From Kurthia zopfii (GTDB taxonomy: Bacteria; Bacillota; Bacilli; Bacillales_A; Planococcaceae): a stretch of 64,000 nt of DNA. Position numbers and translations under genes: made by a program. The stretch spans positions 1-64,000 of the forward strand of contig NZ_QFVS01000007.1 in the NCBI RefSeq assembly GCF_003143955.1. The letters run 5' to 3'. A model generated the notes under the pieces. It searched no databases and was not told the origin of the DNA. It saw only the letters and a program-made list of their open reading frames with translations. Shown in pieces: positions 53,663-63,520 of this stretch (position 1 is its first letter; each line of letters starts with the position of its first letter).

Positions 53663-56290
53663 CTATTTCGCATCGTACCAAGTGTTCCCAGCAGAATAAT
53701 CTGCAAGTAATGGTACATCTAATTTAACTGTATTCGCCATTACTTCTGGCACTAATTTTTCTAAGATTGCAATTTCCTCAACAGGTGCTTCGAAAATTAA
53801 TTCATCATGTACTTGTAATAGCATTTTCGCTTGCAGCTTATGCTCTTTTAAAGCTAAATCCATATCGATCATCGCTTTTTTAATAATATCAGCTGCGCTA
53901 CCTTGGATTGGCGTATTCATAGCAGTACGTTCTGCAAAACTACGTAAATTGAAGTTACTTGAATTTAAGTCTGGTAAATAGCGACGGCGGTTTAATAATG
54001 TCGTGACATAACCTTGTGATTTCGCTTCTTTTACGATGTCTTCCATATAGGTTTTGACACCTGGGAAACTTTCGAAATAACGTTCGATAAATTCAGCTGC
54101 TTCTTTACGGCTAATGTCTAAGTTTTGAGAAAGTCCATAATCACTAATTCCGTATACAATACCGAAGTTAACCGCTTTTGCTGCGCGTCTCATATTCGAA
54201 GTTACAGCATCTTCTTCCACGTGGAATACTTTCATTGCTGTATTCGTATGAATATCTAAACCGTGTAAGAAAGCTTGCATCAAGTTTTCATCTTGTGACA
54301 TATGCGCAAGTACACGCAATTCGATTTGAGAATAATCGGCTGCGAATAACTGCCATCCTTCTTTCTCAGGAATGAATGCTTGGCGAATTTTACGACCTTC
54401 TTCCAATCGAATCGGGATATTTTGTAGATTTGGATCCGTTGAACTTAAGCGCCCTGTCGCCGTTAATGCTTGCTGGTATCTCGTATGGATTTTATGATCA
54501 TCCGCATGAATTTCCTTCGTCAAACCTTCGATATATGTTGATTGTAATTTACCAAGTTGGCGATATTGTAAAATATGTTCGATAATATCGTGTTCTGGCT
54601 TTAATTTATCTAATACATCAGCCGCTGTTGAGTAGCCTGTTTTCGTTTTTTTGATTACCGGAAGCCCAAGTGTTTCGAACAATACGACGCCTAGTTGTTT
54701 TGGCGAATTAATATTGAATTTCTCACCTGCTGCAGCATAAATATTCGCTTCGATTTCTGCTAAACGTGCTTTTATTTCCACACCCATTTCCTCAAGAGTA
54801 GATGCTTCCACACGAATCCCTTCAATCTCCATACCTGCTAGTACTTTCGCTAGAGGAAGTTCGATTTCATTGTATAAATCAAATTGTTCATTTTCATGTA
54901 ATTTCTTCAAAACACGATCACGTACTGTAAAGACCGCTAACGCTTGGCGACATGCATGCTCAGCAAGTGCTTCACCTTCTGGATTTGTACGTTTTGCGCC
55001 CTTACCATACACGACTTCATTAGATTGGATATCCGAATAATGATAGTGATTTGACACTGCCGCTACATCATCTGAAGCGAATGCAGGATCATCAATATAC
55101 GCCGCTAACAATAGGTCGAACTCAATCCCTTGTAGTTTGATGCCATCTCTCGCAAACGCAGCTTGATGTTTTTTCAAATCAAAAACATATTTCACTTTTT
55201 GCTCATCTTCTAAATAATTTTTGATTGATTCACTTTTAAGTACATTTTCATACGTTACAAAATAGGCCTGTTCTTCATTTACAAATGCTACACCTAGTTG
55301 TAGCGCGGTATGATAATGTTCATTTTCGATTTCTAAGTGAATCGCTAAGCCTGTCACTAGTTCTTTATCAGTTAAATCATCCACAATTTTATAATCCAAT
55401 TCCATTGTTTCATGTTCTTCTGATTCATATTCACTTTTCTCAATCAATGTTTTAAAGTCTAGCTCTTTCCAAAGTGTGAAAAGTTCATCCACATTTGGGC
55501 CATCCCATTTCAAATCGTCAACCTTCACTTCGATTGGTGCTTCCAGTAAGATCGTCGCTAATTCCTTACTCATCAGTGCTTGTTCTTTATTTGCTACAAG
55601 CTTTTCTTTCATTTTAGAAGCTTTCATCGCATCGATATTTTCATAAACTTCCTCTACTGACGGATGTTCTTTTAATAGTTTAATGGCTGTTTTTTCTCCA
55701 ACGCCAGGTACGCCTGGAATATTATCCGAAGCATCGCCCATTAACCCTTTCATATCAATGATTTGAAGTGGTTTCAGGCCATATTTTTCCTCGATATGAG
55801 CCGGAGTGTAATGCTCGATATCTGTCATACCTTTTCTCGTAATATAAACCGTCGTATTGTCAGTCGCCAATTGCGTTAAATCCTTATCTCCAGAAATAAC
55901 AACAACTGGTAATCCTCGGCTTTCAGCTTGACGTGCAAGTGTACCGATAATATCATCCGCTTCATAATTTTCAAGTTCATAACGCTTCATATTATAAGCT
56001 TCTACTAGTTTACGTAAATACGGGAACTGCTCCGATAATTCTGGTGGTGTCTTCTGTCTTCCACCTTTATATTCTGTATATGTGCTATGGCGAAATGTCG
56101 TTTTACCTGCATCAAATGCAACTAAAATATGTGTAGGTTGTTCTTCTTCCAATATTTTTTGAAGCATCGTTGTAAATCCATACACAGAGTTCGTATGAAT
56201 CCCTTGGCTATTCGTTAATGGTGGTAAAGCAAAAAATGCGCGGTACGCTAGACTATTTCCGTCCAGTAATAATAATTTTTCCTGCGTCAT
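53663..56290 (-). CDS. polA: DNA polymerase I
   Basis: A 875-residue repair and Okazaki-fragment polymerase. The N-terminal 5' nuclease (LLLLDGNSLAYRAFFALPPL; FDAGKTTFRHSTYTEYKGGR) ends near 290. The middle domain lacks the DxE of the proofreading site (DDLTDKELVTG), so 3'-5' exonuclease is likely inactive as in Bacillus. Polymerase motifs are DYSQIELRVLAHMSQD (A, about 652-667), RRAAKAVNFGIVYG (B) and VHDELIFEAP (C, about 827-836). Confidence 0.97.
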   Translation of the reverse strand: MTQEKLLLLDGNSLAYRAFFALPPLTNSQGIHTNSVYGFTTMLQKILEEEQPTHILVAFDAGKTTFRHSTYTEYKGGRQKTPPELSEQFPYLRKLVEAYNMKRYELENYEADDIIGTLARQAESRGLPVVVISGDKDLTQLATDNTTVYITRKGMTDIEHYTPAHIEEKYGLKPLQIIDMKGLMGDASDNIPGVPGVGEKTAIKLLKEHPSVEEVYENIDAMKASKMKEKLVANKEQALMSKELATILLEAPIEVKVDDLKWDGPNVDELFTLWKELDFKTLIEKSEYESEEHETMELDYKIVDDLTDKELVTGLAIHLEIENEHYHTALQLGVAFVNEEQAYFVTYENVLKSESIKNYLEDEQKVKYVFDLKKHQAAFARDGIKLQGIEFDLLLAAYIDDPAFASDDVAAVSNHYHYSDIQSNEVVYGKGAKRTNPEGEALAEHACRQALAVFTVRDRVLKKLHENEQFDLYNEIELPLAKVLAGMEIEGIRVEASTLEEMGVEIKARLAEIEANIYAAAGEKFNINSPKQLGVVLFETLGLPVIKKTKTGYSTAADVLDKLKPEHDIIEHILQYRQLGKLQSTYIEGLTKEIHADDHKIHTRYQQALTATGRLSSTDPNLQNIPIRLEEGRKIRQAFIPEKEGWQLFAADYSQIELRVLAHMSQDENLMQAFLHGLDIHTNTAMKVFHVEEDAVTSNMRRAAKAVNFGIVYGISDYGLSQNLDISRKEAAEFIERYFESFPGVKTYMEDIVKEAKSQGYVTTLLNRRRYLPDLNSSNFNLRSFAERTAMNTPIQGSAADIIKKAMIDMDLALKEHKLQAKMLLQVHDELIFEAPVEEIAILEKLVPEVMANTVKLDVPLLADYSAGNTWYDAK

Positions 56291-56363
56291 TTCATCACAC
56301 TCCTGTTCGTATATTCATCTACTCTATTCTACCACGCGACTGTTCAAATAAGAAAACGACAAG

Positions 56364-56419
56364 CAAAAAGAGTAAGAAAACACGCGAAATGTAAACTTCA
56401 CGTAAGTTTCCTTACTCTT
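56364..56419 (-). terminator. Terminator-like hairpin between phoR and polA
   Basis: Arms AAGAGTAAG-AAAAC and GTTTCCTTACTCTT (56368-56381 with 56406-56419, one mismatch) enclose 24 nt with its own AAACTT/AAGTTT pairing. Five T follow on the minus strand. The rest of 56420-56529 has a 9-bp hairpin with GGGG loop at 56451-56472 and no gene. Confidence 0.65.
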
Positions 56420-56450
56420 GATCAATTATTCTGTAATTAGGGGATATTCA

Positions 56451-56472
56451 TGTATGAAGGGGGCTTCATACA
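56451..56472. other. Short GC-loop hairpin downstream of phoR
   Basis: TGTATGAAG and CTTCATACA pair perfectly around GGGG. No T run follows. Lies 60 bp after the phoR stop; role unknown. Confidence 0.45.
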
Positions 56473-56529
56473 CACAGTATATCAAGCGGATGTGAATGTA
56501 TTATTTGCATTTTGTAAAGGGAATGTAAA

Positions 56530-58074
56530 TTATCGAGCTAATGGGATTAAGACACGCATTGTCGTCCCAACACCCTCTTCACTTTTCACGACAATTTTAC
56601 CTTCATGCGCTTCTACTAAATGTTTTACAATCGCAAGTCCTAGACCTGTTCCACCTGAGTTACGACTTCTCGCACGATCAACACGATAGAATCGTTCAAA
56701 TACGCGCGGAATCTCAGATTTTTGAATACCGATCCCTTGGTCACGAATCTCTACAGCTCCATAATTACCTTGAATTGAAACAGTAATATCAATCTGTTTT
56801 TGAGGTTTCGAATAAGTTACCGCATTAACAAGAAGGTTGACGACTACTTGTGTTAATCGATTTGTATCACCTAAAACTTGCACTTCCTCATCTTTTTGTT
56901 TCAGATTAATCGTCATTTCTTTTTCTTCGATTTGAATTTTCGCCATCTCAACACTGCTATTAACGATTTCAGTTAATGAAGTTTTCACTAAATCTACTGT
57001 GAATCCTTCCTTCTCAATCTTAGATAGTTCTAGTAAATCTTGAACAAGGGATTGCAGTCGATTACTCTCTTTATACATAATATCCAAAAATGATAATAAT
57101 GTTTCTTCATCTTTATAAGCGCCGTCAATTAATGTTTCAGAAAAACCTTTAATGGACGTAATCGGCGTACGCAGTTCATGCGATACATTCGCCACGAAAT
57201 CTTTACGCACTTGCTCCAATTTCTTCAATTCCGTAATATCATGCATGACGATGACGACACCTAGCCAATGACCATGTTCCCCGATCACAGGTGCGCCATA
57301 CACTTCCATATGACGAATTTGATTATTAATGACAAGTAGAATTTGTTTACGATACGGTGTTTCCGTCATAAAGACATAATCGACAAATTCTTCTAAGCTT
57401 TGATCGACACCTATTTCGCGAAATACATGATGTTGAACGTCTTCATATTCACGATTGAATACAGATAGGAAACTATTATTCACGACCGAAATTTCGCCTT
57501 CTCGCCCAATCATAACAAGTGCACTTCCCATATTATCAATAAGCGTTTTGAGTCGCTCTTGCTCCACTTCACGCGTTAACATGATGTCTTGCAAATTACG
57601 CGCTAAGACATTGATTGATTTACTTAATTGAGTTGTTGCGCCATCATTCGTTTCAAATGCTCTCGCTCGATAATTGCCTTGCGCAAGCTCTAATGCAGTA
57701 TGCGTCACATGCTCTACCGAAGATGAAAGTTTCTTAAATAAATGATTCGTCGTCAGCATTAATAAAATAAACACTGAGATCAACGCGATGATTAAGACTA
57801 ACCAGAAATGCCAGCGCGTTTCCGTTAACTCTTCTGAAAGAAAGCTAGATGGCAATAGATTTTGAATATCATTTTGCTGTTTTGCATTTAATTTGATATT
57901 TTCTGATGTAAGATAATTCGTTAAGTTTTCATGTAACTGCCCGCTATTTGAACGAATTGTATTTTCTAAATAGACAGGAAAAAGCTGACCTAATACAAAG
58001 CCTAGACCAGCTAAAATTACAGCATATACGAATGCAAATGCAGTGAGTAAACGTATTTTTAAAGATTTCATCAT
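56530..58074 (-). CDS. phoR: Phosphate-regulon sensor histidine kinase
   Basis: A 514-residue membrane kinase. Helix 1 (about 8-30) and helix 2 (about 86-107) enclose only about 55 outside residues. HAMP (about 108-165), PAS (about 170-270) and kinase core follow: FVANVSHELRTPITSIKGF holds the phosphorylated His, and GTGLGLAIVKHLVEAH is the G box. Overlaps the phoP stop at ATGA. Autophosphorylates and passes phosphate to PhoP under low phosphate. The extracellular part is shorter than I recall for B. subtilis PhoR. Confidence 0.92.
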   Translation of the reverse strand: MMKSLKIRLLTAFAFVYAVILAGLGFVLGQLFPVYLENTIRSNSGQLHENLTNYLTSENIKLNAKQQNDIQNLLPSSFLSEELTETRWHFWLVLIIALISVFILLMLTTNHLFKKLSSSVEHVTHTALELAQGNYRARAFETNDGATTQLSKSINVLARNLQDIMLTREVEQERLKTLIDNMGSALVMIGREGEISVVNNSFLSVFNREYEDVQHHVFREIGVDQSLEEFVDYVFMTETPYRKQILLVINNQIRHMEVYGAPVIGEHGHWLGVVIVMHDITELKKLEQVRKDFVANVSHELRTPITSIKGFSETLIDGAYKDEETLLSFLDIMYKESNRLQSLVQDLLELSKIEKEGFTVDLVKTSLTEIVNSSVEMAKIQIEEKEMTINLKQKDEEVQVLGDTNRLTQVVVNLLVNAVTYSKPQKQIDITVSIQGNYGAVEIRDQGIGIQKSEIPRVFERFYRVDRARSRNSGGTGLGLAIVKHLVEAHEGKIVVKSEEGVGTTMRVLIPLAR

Positions 58075-58796
58075 CCTTTAGGCTCCTCAAATTTATAACC
58101 TAAACCTCGAATCGTCTTAATGTATTTCGGTTTACGACTATTTTCTTCGATTTGATCGCGTAAATGACTAATATGGACATCGACAATACGTGTATCGCCC
58201 GCGAAATCATAATGCCAAACCGCGCTTAATAATTGATCACGTGTTAGGACACGATTTTTATGTTCTAATAAGTACACGAGTAATTCGAATTCTTTCGGCG
58301 TGAATTCTAATTCTTCGCCATCTAAAGTCGCTTCGAATCGCTCTGGATAAACGTTTAATGCACCAATATGGAATGTCTTCTCGCTATCTGATAACTTCTC
58401 TTTCGCCCCCGCTACTGCAGGTTCTGCAACTTTAGAGCGTCTTAGTACAGCCTTTACTCGAGCGATTACTTCACGAGGACTAAACGGCTTCGTCATATAA
58501 TCATCTGCTCCGAGCTCAAGTCCTAAAACTTTATCAAATTCATCATCTTTAGCTGTAAGCATAATAATCGGCGTTTCAACTTTTTGAATACGCAATTCCT
58601 TACATACTTCCATACCGTCCATTTTCGGCAACATTAAATCTAATAAAATCAGATTTGGTTTATGCTCGATTGCTTTATGTAAGCCCTCTTCTCCGTCATT
58701 TGCAATAATAACTTCGAATCCAGCTTGTTTTAAATTATATTGTAATAATGTGGCAATTGATTGCTCATCTTCTACTACTAAAATTGTGTTTGTCAT
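58071..58796 (-). CDS. phoP: Phosphate-regulon response regulator
   Basis: A 241-residue OmpR-type regulator. Receiver domain: acidic VVEDEQS at the N-terminus, LILLDLMLPKMDGMEV with the phosphorylated Asp, and LTAKDDE; Lys in TKPFSP. The C-terminal winged helix ends RIVDVHISHLRDQIEE and KTIRGLGYKFE. The ATG at 58796 follows CGGAGGT. It overlaps phoR by 4 bp, so translation is coupled. Confidence 0.95.
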   Translation of the reverse strand: MTNTILVVEDEQSIATLLQYNLKQAGFEVIIANDGEEGLHKAIEHKPNLILLDLMLPKMDGMEVCKELRIQKVETPIIMLTAKDDEFDKVLGLELGADDYMTKPFSPREVIARVKAVLRRSKVAEPAVAGAKEKLSDSEKTFHIGALNVYPERFEATLDGEELEFTPKEFELLVYLLEHKNRVLTRDQLLSAVWHYDFAGDTRIVDVHISHLRDQIEENSRKPKYIKTIRGLGYKFEEPKG

Positions 58797-58844
58797 ATTC
58801 GACCTCCGATAATGTTTTGAAACCCCCATTTCAAACATTAGATC

Positions 58845-59291
58845 CTATACTAGTTTCGTCGGTGGTAATACTGTAACATCTCCATAAATTACAACTTCCT
58901 CTGATTGATTCTTACCTTCTATTCGAATGATAATATCTCTCGTATCCTCACGCTTACTAATGATTTGCAAATGCATTTGCAAAGTTTCATTATGATACAT
59001 AGGTGTAGGATAATTCAATTGTATTGCTGAAACGTATGAGCCAGGTCCAGGTAAGTATTTTGAAATCGCCGAAGTGACAATCCCATTTAACATAATCGCT
59101 GGAACAATTGGTTTTTCATACTTTGTTAATGCAGCATATTCATGTTGAATATAGAGTGGATTACTATCGTTTGTTAAGCCAAGATAAAGTAGTAAATCTT
59201 TATCTTCAATATTTTCTGTGATTTGCAGTGAAGCACCAACCTCTAGCTCTTCAAATGATTTACCGAGCCTATAGTCTTTGCTAAGTAGCAC
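58845..59291 (-). CDS. MaoC-like hotdog-fold dehydratase family protein
   Basis: A 148-residue MaoC/R-specific hydratase-like protein. LGLTNDSNPLYIQHEYAALTKYEKPIVPAIMLNGIVTSAISKYLPGPG contains the Asp-x4-His type pair typical of hydratase sites (D near 42, H near 49). Start is GTG at 59291 with AAAGGGGG upstream. It lies between phoP and mdh. The acyl-CoA substrate is unknown, so the call is family-level. Confidence 0.86.
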   Translation of the reverse strand: MLLSKDYRLGKSFEELEVGASLQITENIEDKDLLLYLGLTNDSNPLYIQHEYAALTKYEKPIVPAIMLNGIVTSAISKYLPGPGSYVSAIQLNYPTPMYHNETLQMHLQIISKREDTRDIIIRIEGKNQSEEVVIYGDVTVLPPTKLV

Positions 59292-59373
59292 AGAATTCCC
59301 CCTTTTACACCTTCATAACCTTATATTAACATTGAACTGGAAAGAACAAAAGTTACAACTACAATTTCCGCAT

Positions 59374-59409
59374 AAAAAAAGGAGAATTCATCCAATCTGA
59401 ATTCCCCTT
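59374..59409 (-). terminator. Terminator after mdh
   Basis: A 12-bp stem with one mismatch (59379-59390 with 59398-59409), 7-nt loop and six T on the minus strand, 8 bp after the mdh stop. Confidence 0.88.
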
Positions 59410-59416
59410 CACTACA

Positions 59417-60355
59417 TTAAGTTAAAATATTCAACACGTCTTTGACAGCTGCAGCTGATTGATCCAGCGCTTCTTTTTCAACTGGTTCTAAATCTAATTC
59501 GAAAATCTTCTCGATTCCGTCTTTCCCTAAAAGCGTTGGCACACCTAAGCAAATTTCGTTATATCCATACTCACCTTCAAGATATGCAATCGCTGGTAAA
59601 ATGCGTTTTTCGTCATTTAAAATCGCCGCTGTCATCTCTACCATTGCAGCTGCAGGAGCATAATATGCTGAGCCGTCACCTAGTAAATTAACAATTTCAG
59701 CACCACCTGTACGCGTCCGGTTGACGATTGATTCGATTTTTTCTTCTGATAATAATTTACTTACAGGTATTCCTCCAACTGAAGAATATCGAATTAAAGG
59801 CACCATTGTATCGCCATGCCCACCTAATACGAAGCCCGATACATCTTTAACAGATACATTTAATTCTTTTGCGATGAATGTTCTGAAGCGAGCTGTATCT
59901 AATACGCCCGACTGTCCGATGACATGATTTTTAGGGAATCCTGTCTCTTTCAATACAGTATATGTCATTGCATCAACAGGGTTCGTTAGCACAATTACCA
60001 TAGCATTTGGTGAATAAGTAGCAATTTGCTTCGCTACACTTTTCATAACACCTTGATTAATTTGGACAAGATCATCACGACTCATCCCTGGTTTTCTTGC
60101 TACTCCTGCCGTAATTAATACGACATCTGAGTTAGCCGTATCAGCATAATCTGAAGTTCCTTTAATTTTCGCGTTAAACATTTGGATCGGCGCAGCTTGT
60201 TCCATATCAAGTGATTTACCTTTTATCGGATTTTCCACTCTCGCTAGATCAATGAGTACGACATCACCTAATTCTTGTTGTGCAACCATAAATGCAGCTG
60301 TTGCACCTGTGAAACCGCCACCTACTACCGTTATTTTCTTTCTTTGTAAAGACAT
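59417..60355 (-). CDS. mdh: Malate dehydrogenase
   Basis: NAD-dependent malate-oxaloacetate conversion in the TCA cycle, 312 residues. [15 protein letters not shown] (about 10-24) is the NAD-binding loop. [13 protein letters not shown] (about 85-97) has the substrate Arg pair, and [17 protein letters not shown] (about 175-191) the catalytic His. The start at 60355 ([10 protein letters not shown]) follows AAGGAGTG; upstream in-frame codons are unlike Mdh. A TATAAT -10 (about 60440) is seen upstream. Confidence 0.96.
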   Translation of the reverse strand: MSLQRKKITVVGGGFTGATAAFMVAQQELGDVVLIDLARVENPIKGKSLDMEQAAPIQMFNAKIKGTSDYADTANSDVVLITAGVARKPGMSRDDLVQINQGVMKSVAKQIATYSPNAMVIVLTNPVDAMTYTVLKETGFPKNHVIGQSGVLDTARFRTFIAKELNVSVKDVSGFVLGGHGDTMVPLIRYSSVGGIPVSKLLSEEKIESIVNRTRTGGAEIVNLLGDGSAYYAPAAAMVEMTAAILNDEKRILPAIAYLEGEYGYNEICLGVPTLLGKDGIEKIFELDLEPVEKEALDQSAAAVKDVLNILT

Positions 60356-60857
60356 ACACAAACACTCCTTCAAATAAGAATGACTTACATAGCTATACCC
60401 CAAAAGTGAACCACCCATTCAATAAACATGATTCTCTTTCATTATAACTGATTGAAAAGAATTACGTTTGTCATATGGTATATTTTATCCAATCTGTCCA
60501 TCTTTTGTCACAATCTAAAAACTGGAGTGCTTAAACATATTTTTCACATTGCAATAACGAATTGGAGTTCCCTTGTATTTTTATCTCCAATATATTCATC
60601 GTTCACAATTATTTGTTAATTACATGACATGATTAAAAAGACGAATGACAATAGAGAGTGATGTCCCTATTTTCTCGTCAATTGATTTGTATAATGAGGA
60701 ATTGGTGCATCTGTGCTTCCCCCTTTTTTTCACATACAACAAACCTTTAAAGGAATAAAGAGGTCTCTTGCTGAAAAAGGGCCACACTATTCCTGAAAGT
60801 TATAACGTGAATTGTTTTAAGACCCCAACATATATAATAGAACCCATATTTAAAAGA
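60356..60857. other. Long gap between icd and mdh
   Basis: About 500 bp with no convincing gene. It holds a hairpin ATTGGAG/CTCCAAT (60561-60591), a likely mdh promoter near 60440 and several short ORFs without support. mdh is thus probably transcribed on its own. Confidence 0.5.
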
Positions 60858-60896
60858 CAAAAAAGAAGCTGAAAGGCGAATACCTTCCAACTTCTT
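60858..60896 (-). terminator. Terminator after icd
   Basis: A 14-bp stem with G-U pairs on the minus strand (60863-60876 with 60883-60896), 6-nt loop and six T, 14 bp after the icd stop. Confidence 0.88.
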
Positions 60897-60909
60897 TATA
60901 TATTAAAGA

Positions 60910-62172
60910 TTAAAGATTTTTGATTAGTTCATCAGCGAATTCTGAACATTTAACTTCTGTAGCGCCATCCATTAAACGAGCAAAGTCGTAAGTTACAACT
61001 TTAGAAGAGATTGTGTTTTCTACTGATTTAGTAATTAAATCAGCAGCTTCTTGCCAACCTAAATGTTCAAGCATTAATACGCCTGAAAGCAATACTGACG
61101 AAGGGTTTACTTTATCTTGCCCAGCATATTTTGGAGCTGTACCGTGAGTAGCTTCGAAGATCGCGTGACCAGTTACATAGTTAATGTTTGCTCCTGGAGC
61201 GATACCGATACCACCAACTTGTGCAGCTAGAGCATCTGAAATATAGTCGCCGTTAAGGTTCATTGTTGCAACAACATCGAATTCTTTTGGACGAGTAAGG
61301 ATTTGTTGTAAGAAGATATCAGCGATAGAATCTTTTACAATGATTTTGCCTTCAGCTTCAGCTTTAGCTTGAGCAGCATCAGCAGCTTCTTTGCCTTCAG
61401 CTTCAACGATTGCATCGTATTGAGCCCAAGTGAATACTTGATCTCCGAATTCGTTAGCAGCTAAATCGTAACCCCATTGTTTGAATCCACCTTCAGTGAA
61501 TTTCATGATATTACCTTTGTGTACTAAAGTAACAGATGGTTTTTTGTGCTCGATTGCATAGTTGATTGCAGCGCGAACTAAACGTTCTGTACCTTCTTTA
61601 GATACTGGTTTAATACCAAGACCTGAAGTTTCTGGGAAACGAATTTTGTTAACACCTAGTTCAGTTTGTAAGAAGTTTAATAATTTCTTTTGCTCATCTG
61701 AACCAGCTTTGTATTCGATACCAGCGTAGATATCTTCAGTGTTTTCACGGAAGATTACCATGTCAACGTCTTCTGGTTTTTTAACAGGTGATGGAACACC
61801 GTCAAAGTGACGTACTGGACGTAAACATACATATAGGTCAAGAGTTTGACGTAATGCTACGTTTAGAGAACGGATACCGCCACCGATTGGAGTTGTAAGT
61901 GGACCTTTAATAGCGATTAAGTATTCGTTGATTTTGTCTAAAGTTTCTTGTGGTAACCATTCACCAGTTTTGTTGAATGCTTTTTCACCAGCTAAAACTT
62001 CTAACCATTCGATTTTTTTGTCGCCACCGAATGCTTTTTCAACTGCAGCGTCGATTACGCGAGATGCAGCGTTCCAGATATCAGGACCAATACCGTCACC
62101 GATAATGAAAGGAATTGTTGGATTGTTTGGTACGTTAAGTACACCATTTTCTACTACGATTTTTTCAGACAT
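60910..62172 (-). CDS. icd: NADP-dependent isocitrate dehydrogenase
   Basis: Oxidative decarboxylation of isocitrate to 2-oxoglutarate, 420 residues. [14 protein letters not shown] (about 21-34) is the N-terminal motif, [13 protein letters not shown] the substrate loop, and [26 protein letters not shown] the metal and NADP region. The internal stretch [19 protein letters not shown] (about 253-271) is a lineage insertion. It follows citZ with a hairpin between. Confidence 0.97.
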   Translation of the reverse strand: MSEKIVVENGVLNVPNNPTIPFIIGDGIGPDIWNAASRVIDAAVEKAFGGDKKIEWLEVLAGEKAFNKTGEWLPQETLDKINEYLIAIKGPLTTPIGGGIRSLNVALRQTLDLYVCLRPVRHFDGVPSPVKKPEDVDMVIFRENTEDIYAGIEYKAGSDEQKKLLNFLQTELGVNKIRFPETSGLGIKPVSKEGTERLVRAAINYAIEHKKPSVTLVHKGNIMKFTEGGFKQWGYDLAANEFGDQVFTWAQYDAIVEAEGKEAADAAQAKAEAEGKIIVKDSIADIFLQQILTRPKEFDVVATMNLNGDYISDALAAQVGGIGIAPGANINYVTGHAIFEATHGTAPKYAGQDKVNPSSVLLSGVLMLEHLGWQEAADLITKSVENTISSKVVTYDFARLMDGATEVKCSEFADELIKNL

Positions 62173-62200
62173 GAATTGCGCCTCCTACTATATTCATAAT

Positions 62201-62233
62201 CATGGGGCTAGTGCTAAACAGCCCCGCCCCATG
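62201..62233 (-). other. Overlapping hairpins between citZ and icd
   Basis: CATGGGGC (62201-62208) pairs with GCCCCATG (62226-62233), while GGGGCT (62204-62209) can instead pair with AGCCCC (62220-62225). The two folds share bases and exclude each other. There is no T run. Confidence 0.55.
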
Positions 62234-62270
62234 ACATTTTTCATTATATCATAACAATTACAAAGCCGTA

Positions 62271-63386
62271 TTATCTTTCAGAAATTGCAACGTATTTTTG
62301 CATTCCAGGTCCAACGTACTCAGCACGTGGGCGGATTAAACGGTTGTTTGAATATTGTTCTAAGATGTGAGCTACCCAACCAGAAGTACGAGATACTGCA
62401 AATACTGGTGTGAATAGATCGTGTTCGATACCTAAAGAATCGTAAACTGACGCTGAGAAGAAGTCAACGTTAGCTGGAAGACCTTTTTGAGTAACGATCA
62501 TATCATGAATTTTAACTGACATATCATAAAGTTCTGGTTTACCAGTTAATTTAGTCAGTTTTTCAGACATTGCGCGTAAGTGTGGCGCACGTGGATCACC
62601 TTTACGGTAAACACGGTGTCCGAAGCCCATGATTTTTTCTTTGTTGTCTAATTTAGTTTGGATATATGTTTCAACGTTTTCTACTGAACCAATTTCAGAT
62701 AACATTTTCATAACTTGTTCATTTGCTCCACCGTGTAATGGACCTTTAAGAGCGCCAATTGCAGATGTAACACCTGAATATACGTCAGATAATGTAGCAA
62801 CACAAACACGTGCAGTGAATGTAGATGCATTTAATTCATGGTCAGCGTGTAAGATTAGAGCTTTGTCGAATGCTTCAATTTCGATTGCAGCTGGTTCTTC
62901 ACCTTTTAACATGTATAAGAAGTTTGCAGCGTAACCAAGCTCTGGTTTTGGAGCAACTGGTTCTTGACCATTACGAACACGAGCAAAAGTAGTTACTACA
63001 GTAGCAATTTTAGCTTGTAGACGGATTGCTTTGCGGTAGTTCGCTTCTGATTCCATAACATCTGCTTCATCATCAAAAGTACCTAACATCGATACAGCTG
63101 TGCGTAGTGCAGCCATTGGATGTACTGTGTTAAGTGGCATAGATTTGAATAAATCAACGATTGACGCAGGAACTTCCATGTTGTCAGCTAGTTGTTGTTT
63201 TAATTCAGCTAATTCTTCAGCTTTTGGAAGACGAGTATGCCATAGTAGGTAAACTACCTCTTCAAATGATGCGTTATCTGCTAAGTCATCAATGTTGTAT
63301 CCTACGTAAGTAAGAGTGTCATCGATAATAGAACTAATTTTAGTTTCTGCAGCTACGATACCTTCTAAACCTTTAGTTGATGCCAT
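62271..63386 (-). CDS. citZ: Citrate synthase
   Basis: Entry enzyme of the TCA cycle, 371 residues. LHADHELNAST (about 180-190) and GFGHRVYRKGDPRAPHL (about 252-268) hold the catalytic His residues; ENGL-type C-terminal DYDS-like stretch and VAHILEQYSNNRLIRP with the substrate Arg complete the site. GGAGAG precedes the ATG. Shared operon with icd is likely. Confidence 0.96.
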   Translation of the reverse strand: MASTKGLEGIVAAETKISSIIDDTLTYVGYNIDDLADNASFEEVVYLLWHTRLPKAEELAELKQQLADNMEVPASIVDLFKSMPLNTVHPMAALRTAVSMLGTFDDEADVMESEANYRKAIRLQAKIATVVTTFARVRNGQEPVAPKPELGYAANFLYMLKGEEPAAIEIEAFDKALILHADHELNASTFTARVCVATLSDVYSGVTSAIGALKGPLHGGANEQVMKMLSEIGSVENVETYIQTKLDNKEKIMGFGHRVYRKGDPRAPHLRAMSEKLTKLTGKPELYDMSVKIHDMIVTQKGLPANVDFFSASVYDSLGIEHDLFTPVFAVSRTSGWVAHILEQYSNNRLIRPRAEYVGPGMQKYVAISER

Positions 63387-63491
63387 AATATATCTCTCCT
63401 TTTAACATTCTTCTTTCGTAACACTTTTCTTCGAGAAAAGGTTACCCCAAAAATATCATATGAACCTATAAGTAAATCGCTTACAATGTCC

Positions 63492-63520
63492 ATTATAATC
63501 AATTTTGTCTTATTTGTGAA
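63492..63520 (-). promoter_or_regulatory. Promoter of citZ
   Basis: TTCACA (63515-63520), 17-bp spacer and TATAAT (63492-63497) on the minus strand, about 105 bp before the start. ATAA and TTAT flank a stretch of the spacer, reminiscent of a CcpC dyad but with wider spacing. Confidence 0.78.

Noticed and set aside
56450-56689. 79-codon plus-strand ORF near the phoR end
   Set aside because: It is antisense to phoR for most of its length, with no ribosome binding site or family match that I can recognise.
60663-60752. Short plus-strand ORF (MSLFSRQLICIM...) in the icd-mdh gap
   Set aside because: Codon use and residue make-up look random and no promoter is in place; possible but unsupported.
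63492-63520. CcpC operator at citZ
   Set aside because: ATAA and TTAT are 11 bp apart rather than the 7 bp I recall for CcpC, so only the promoter is called.
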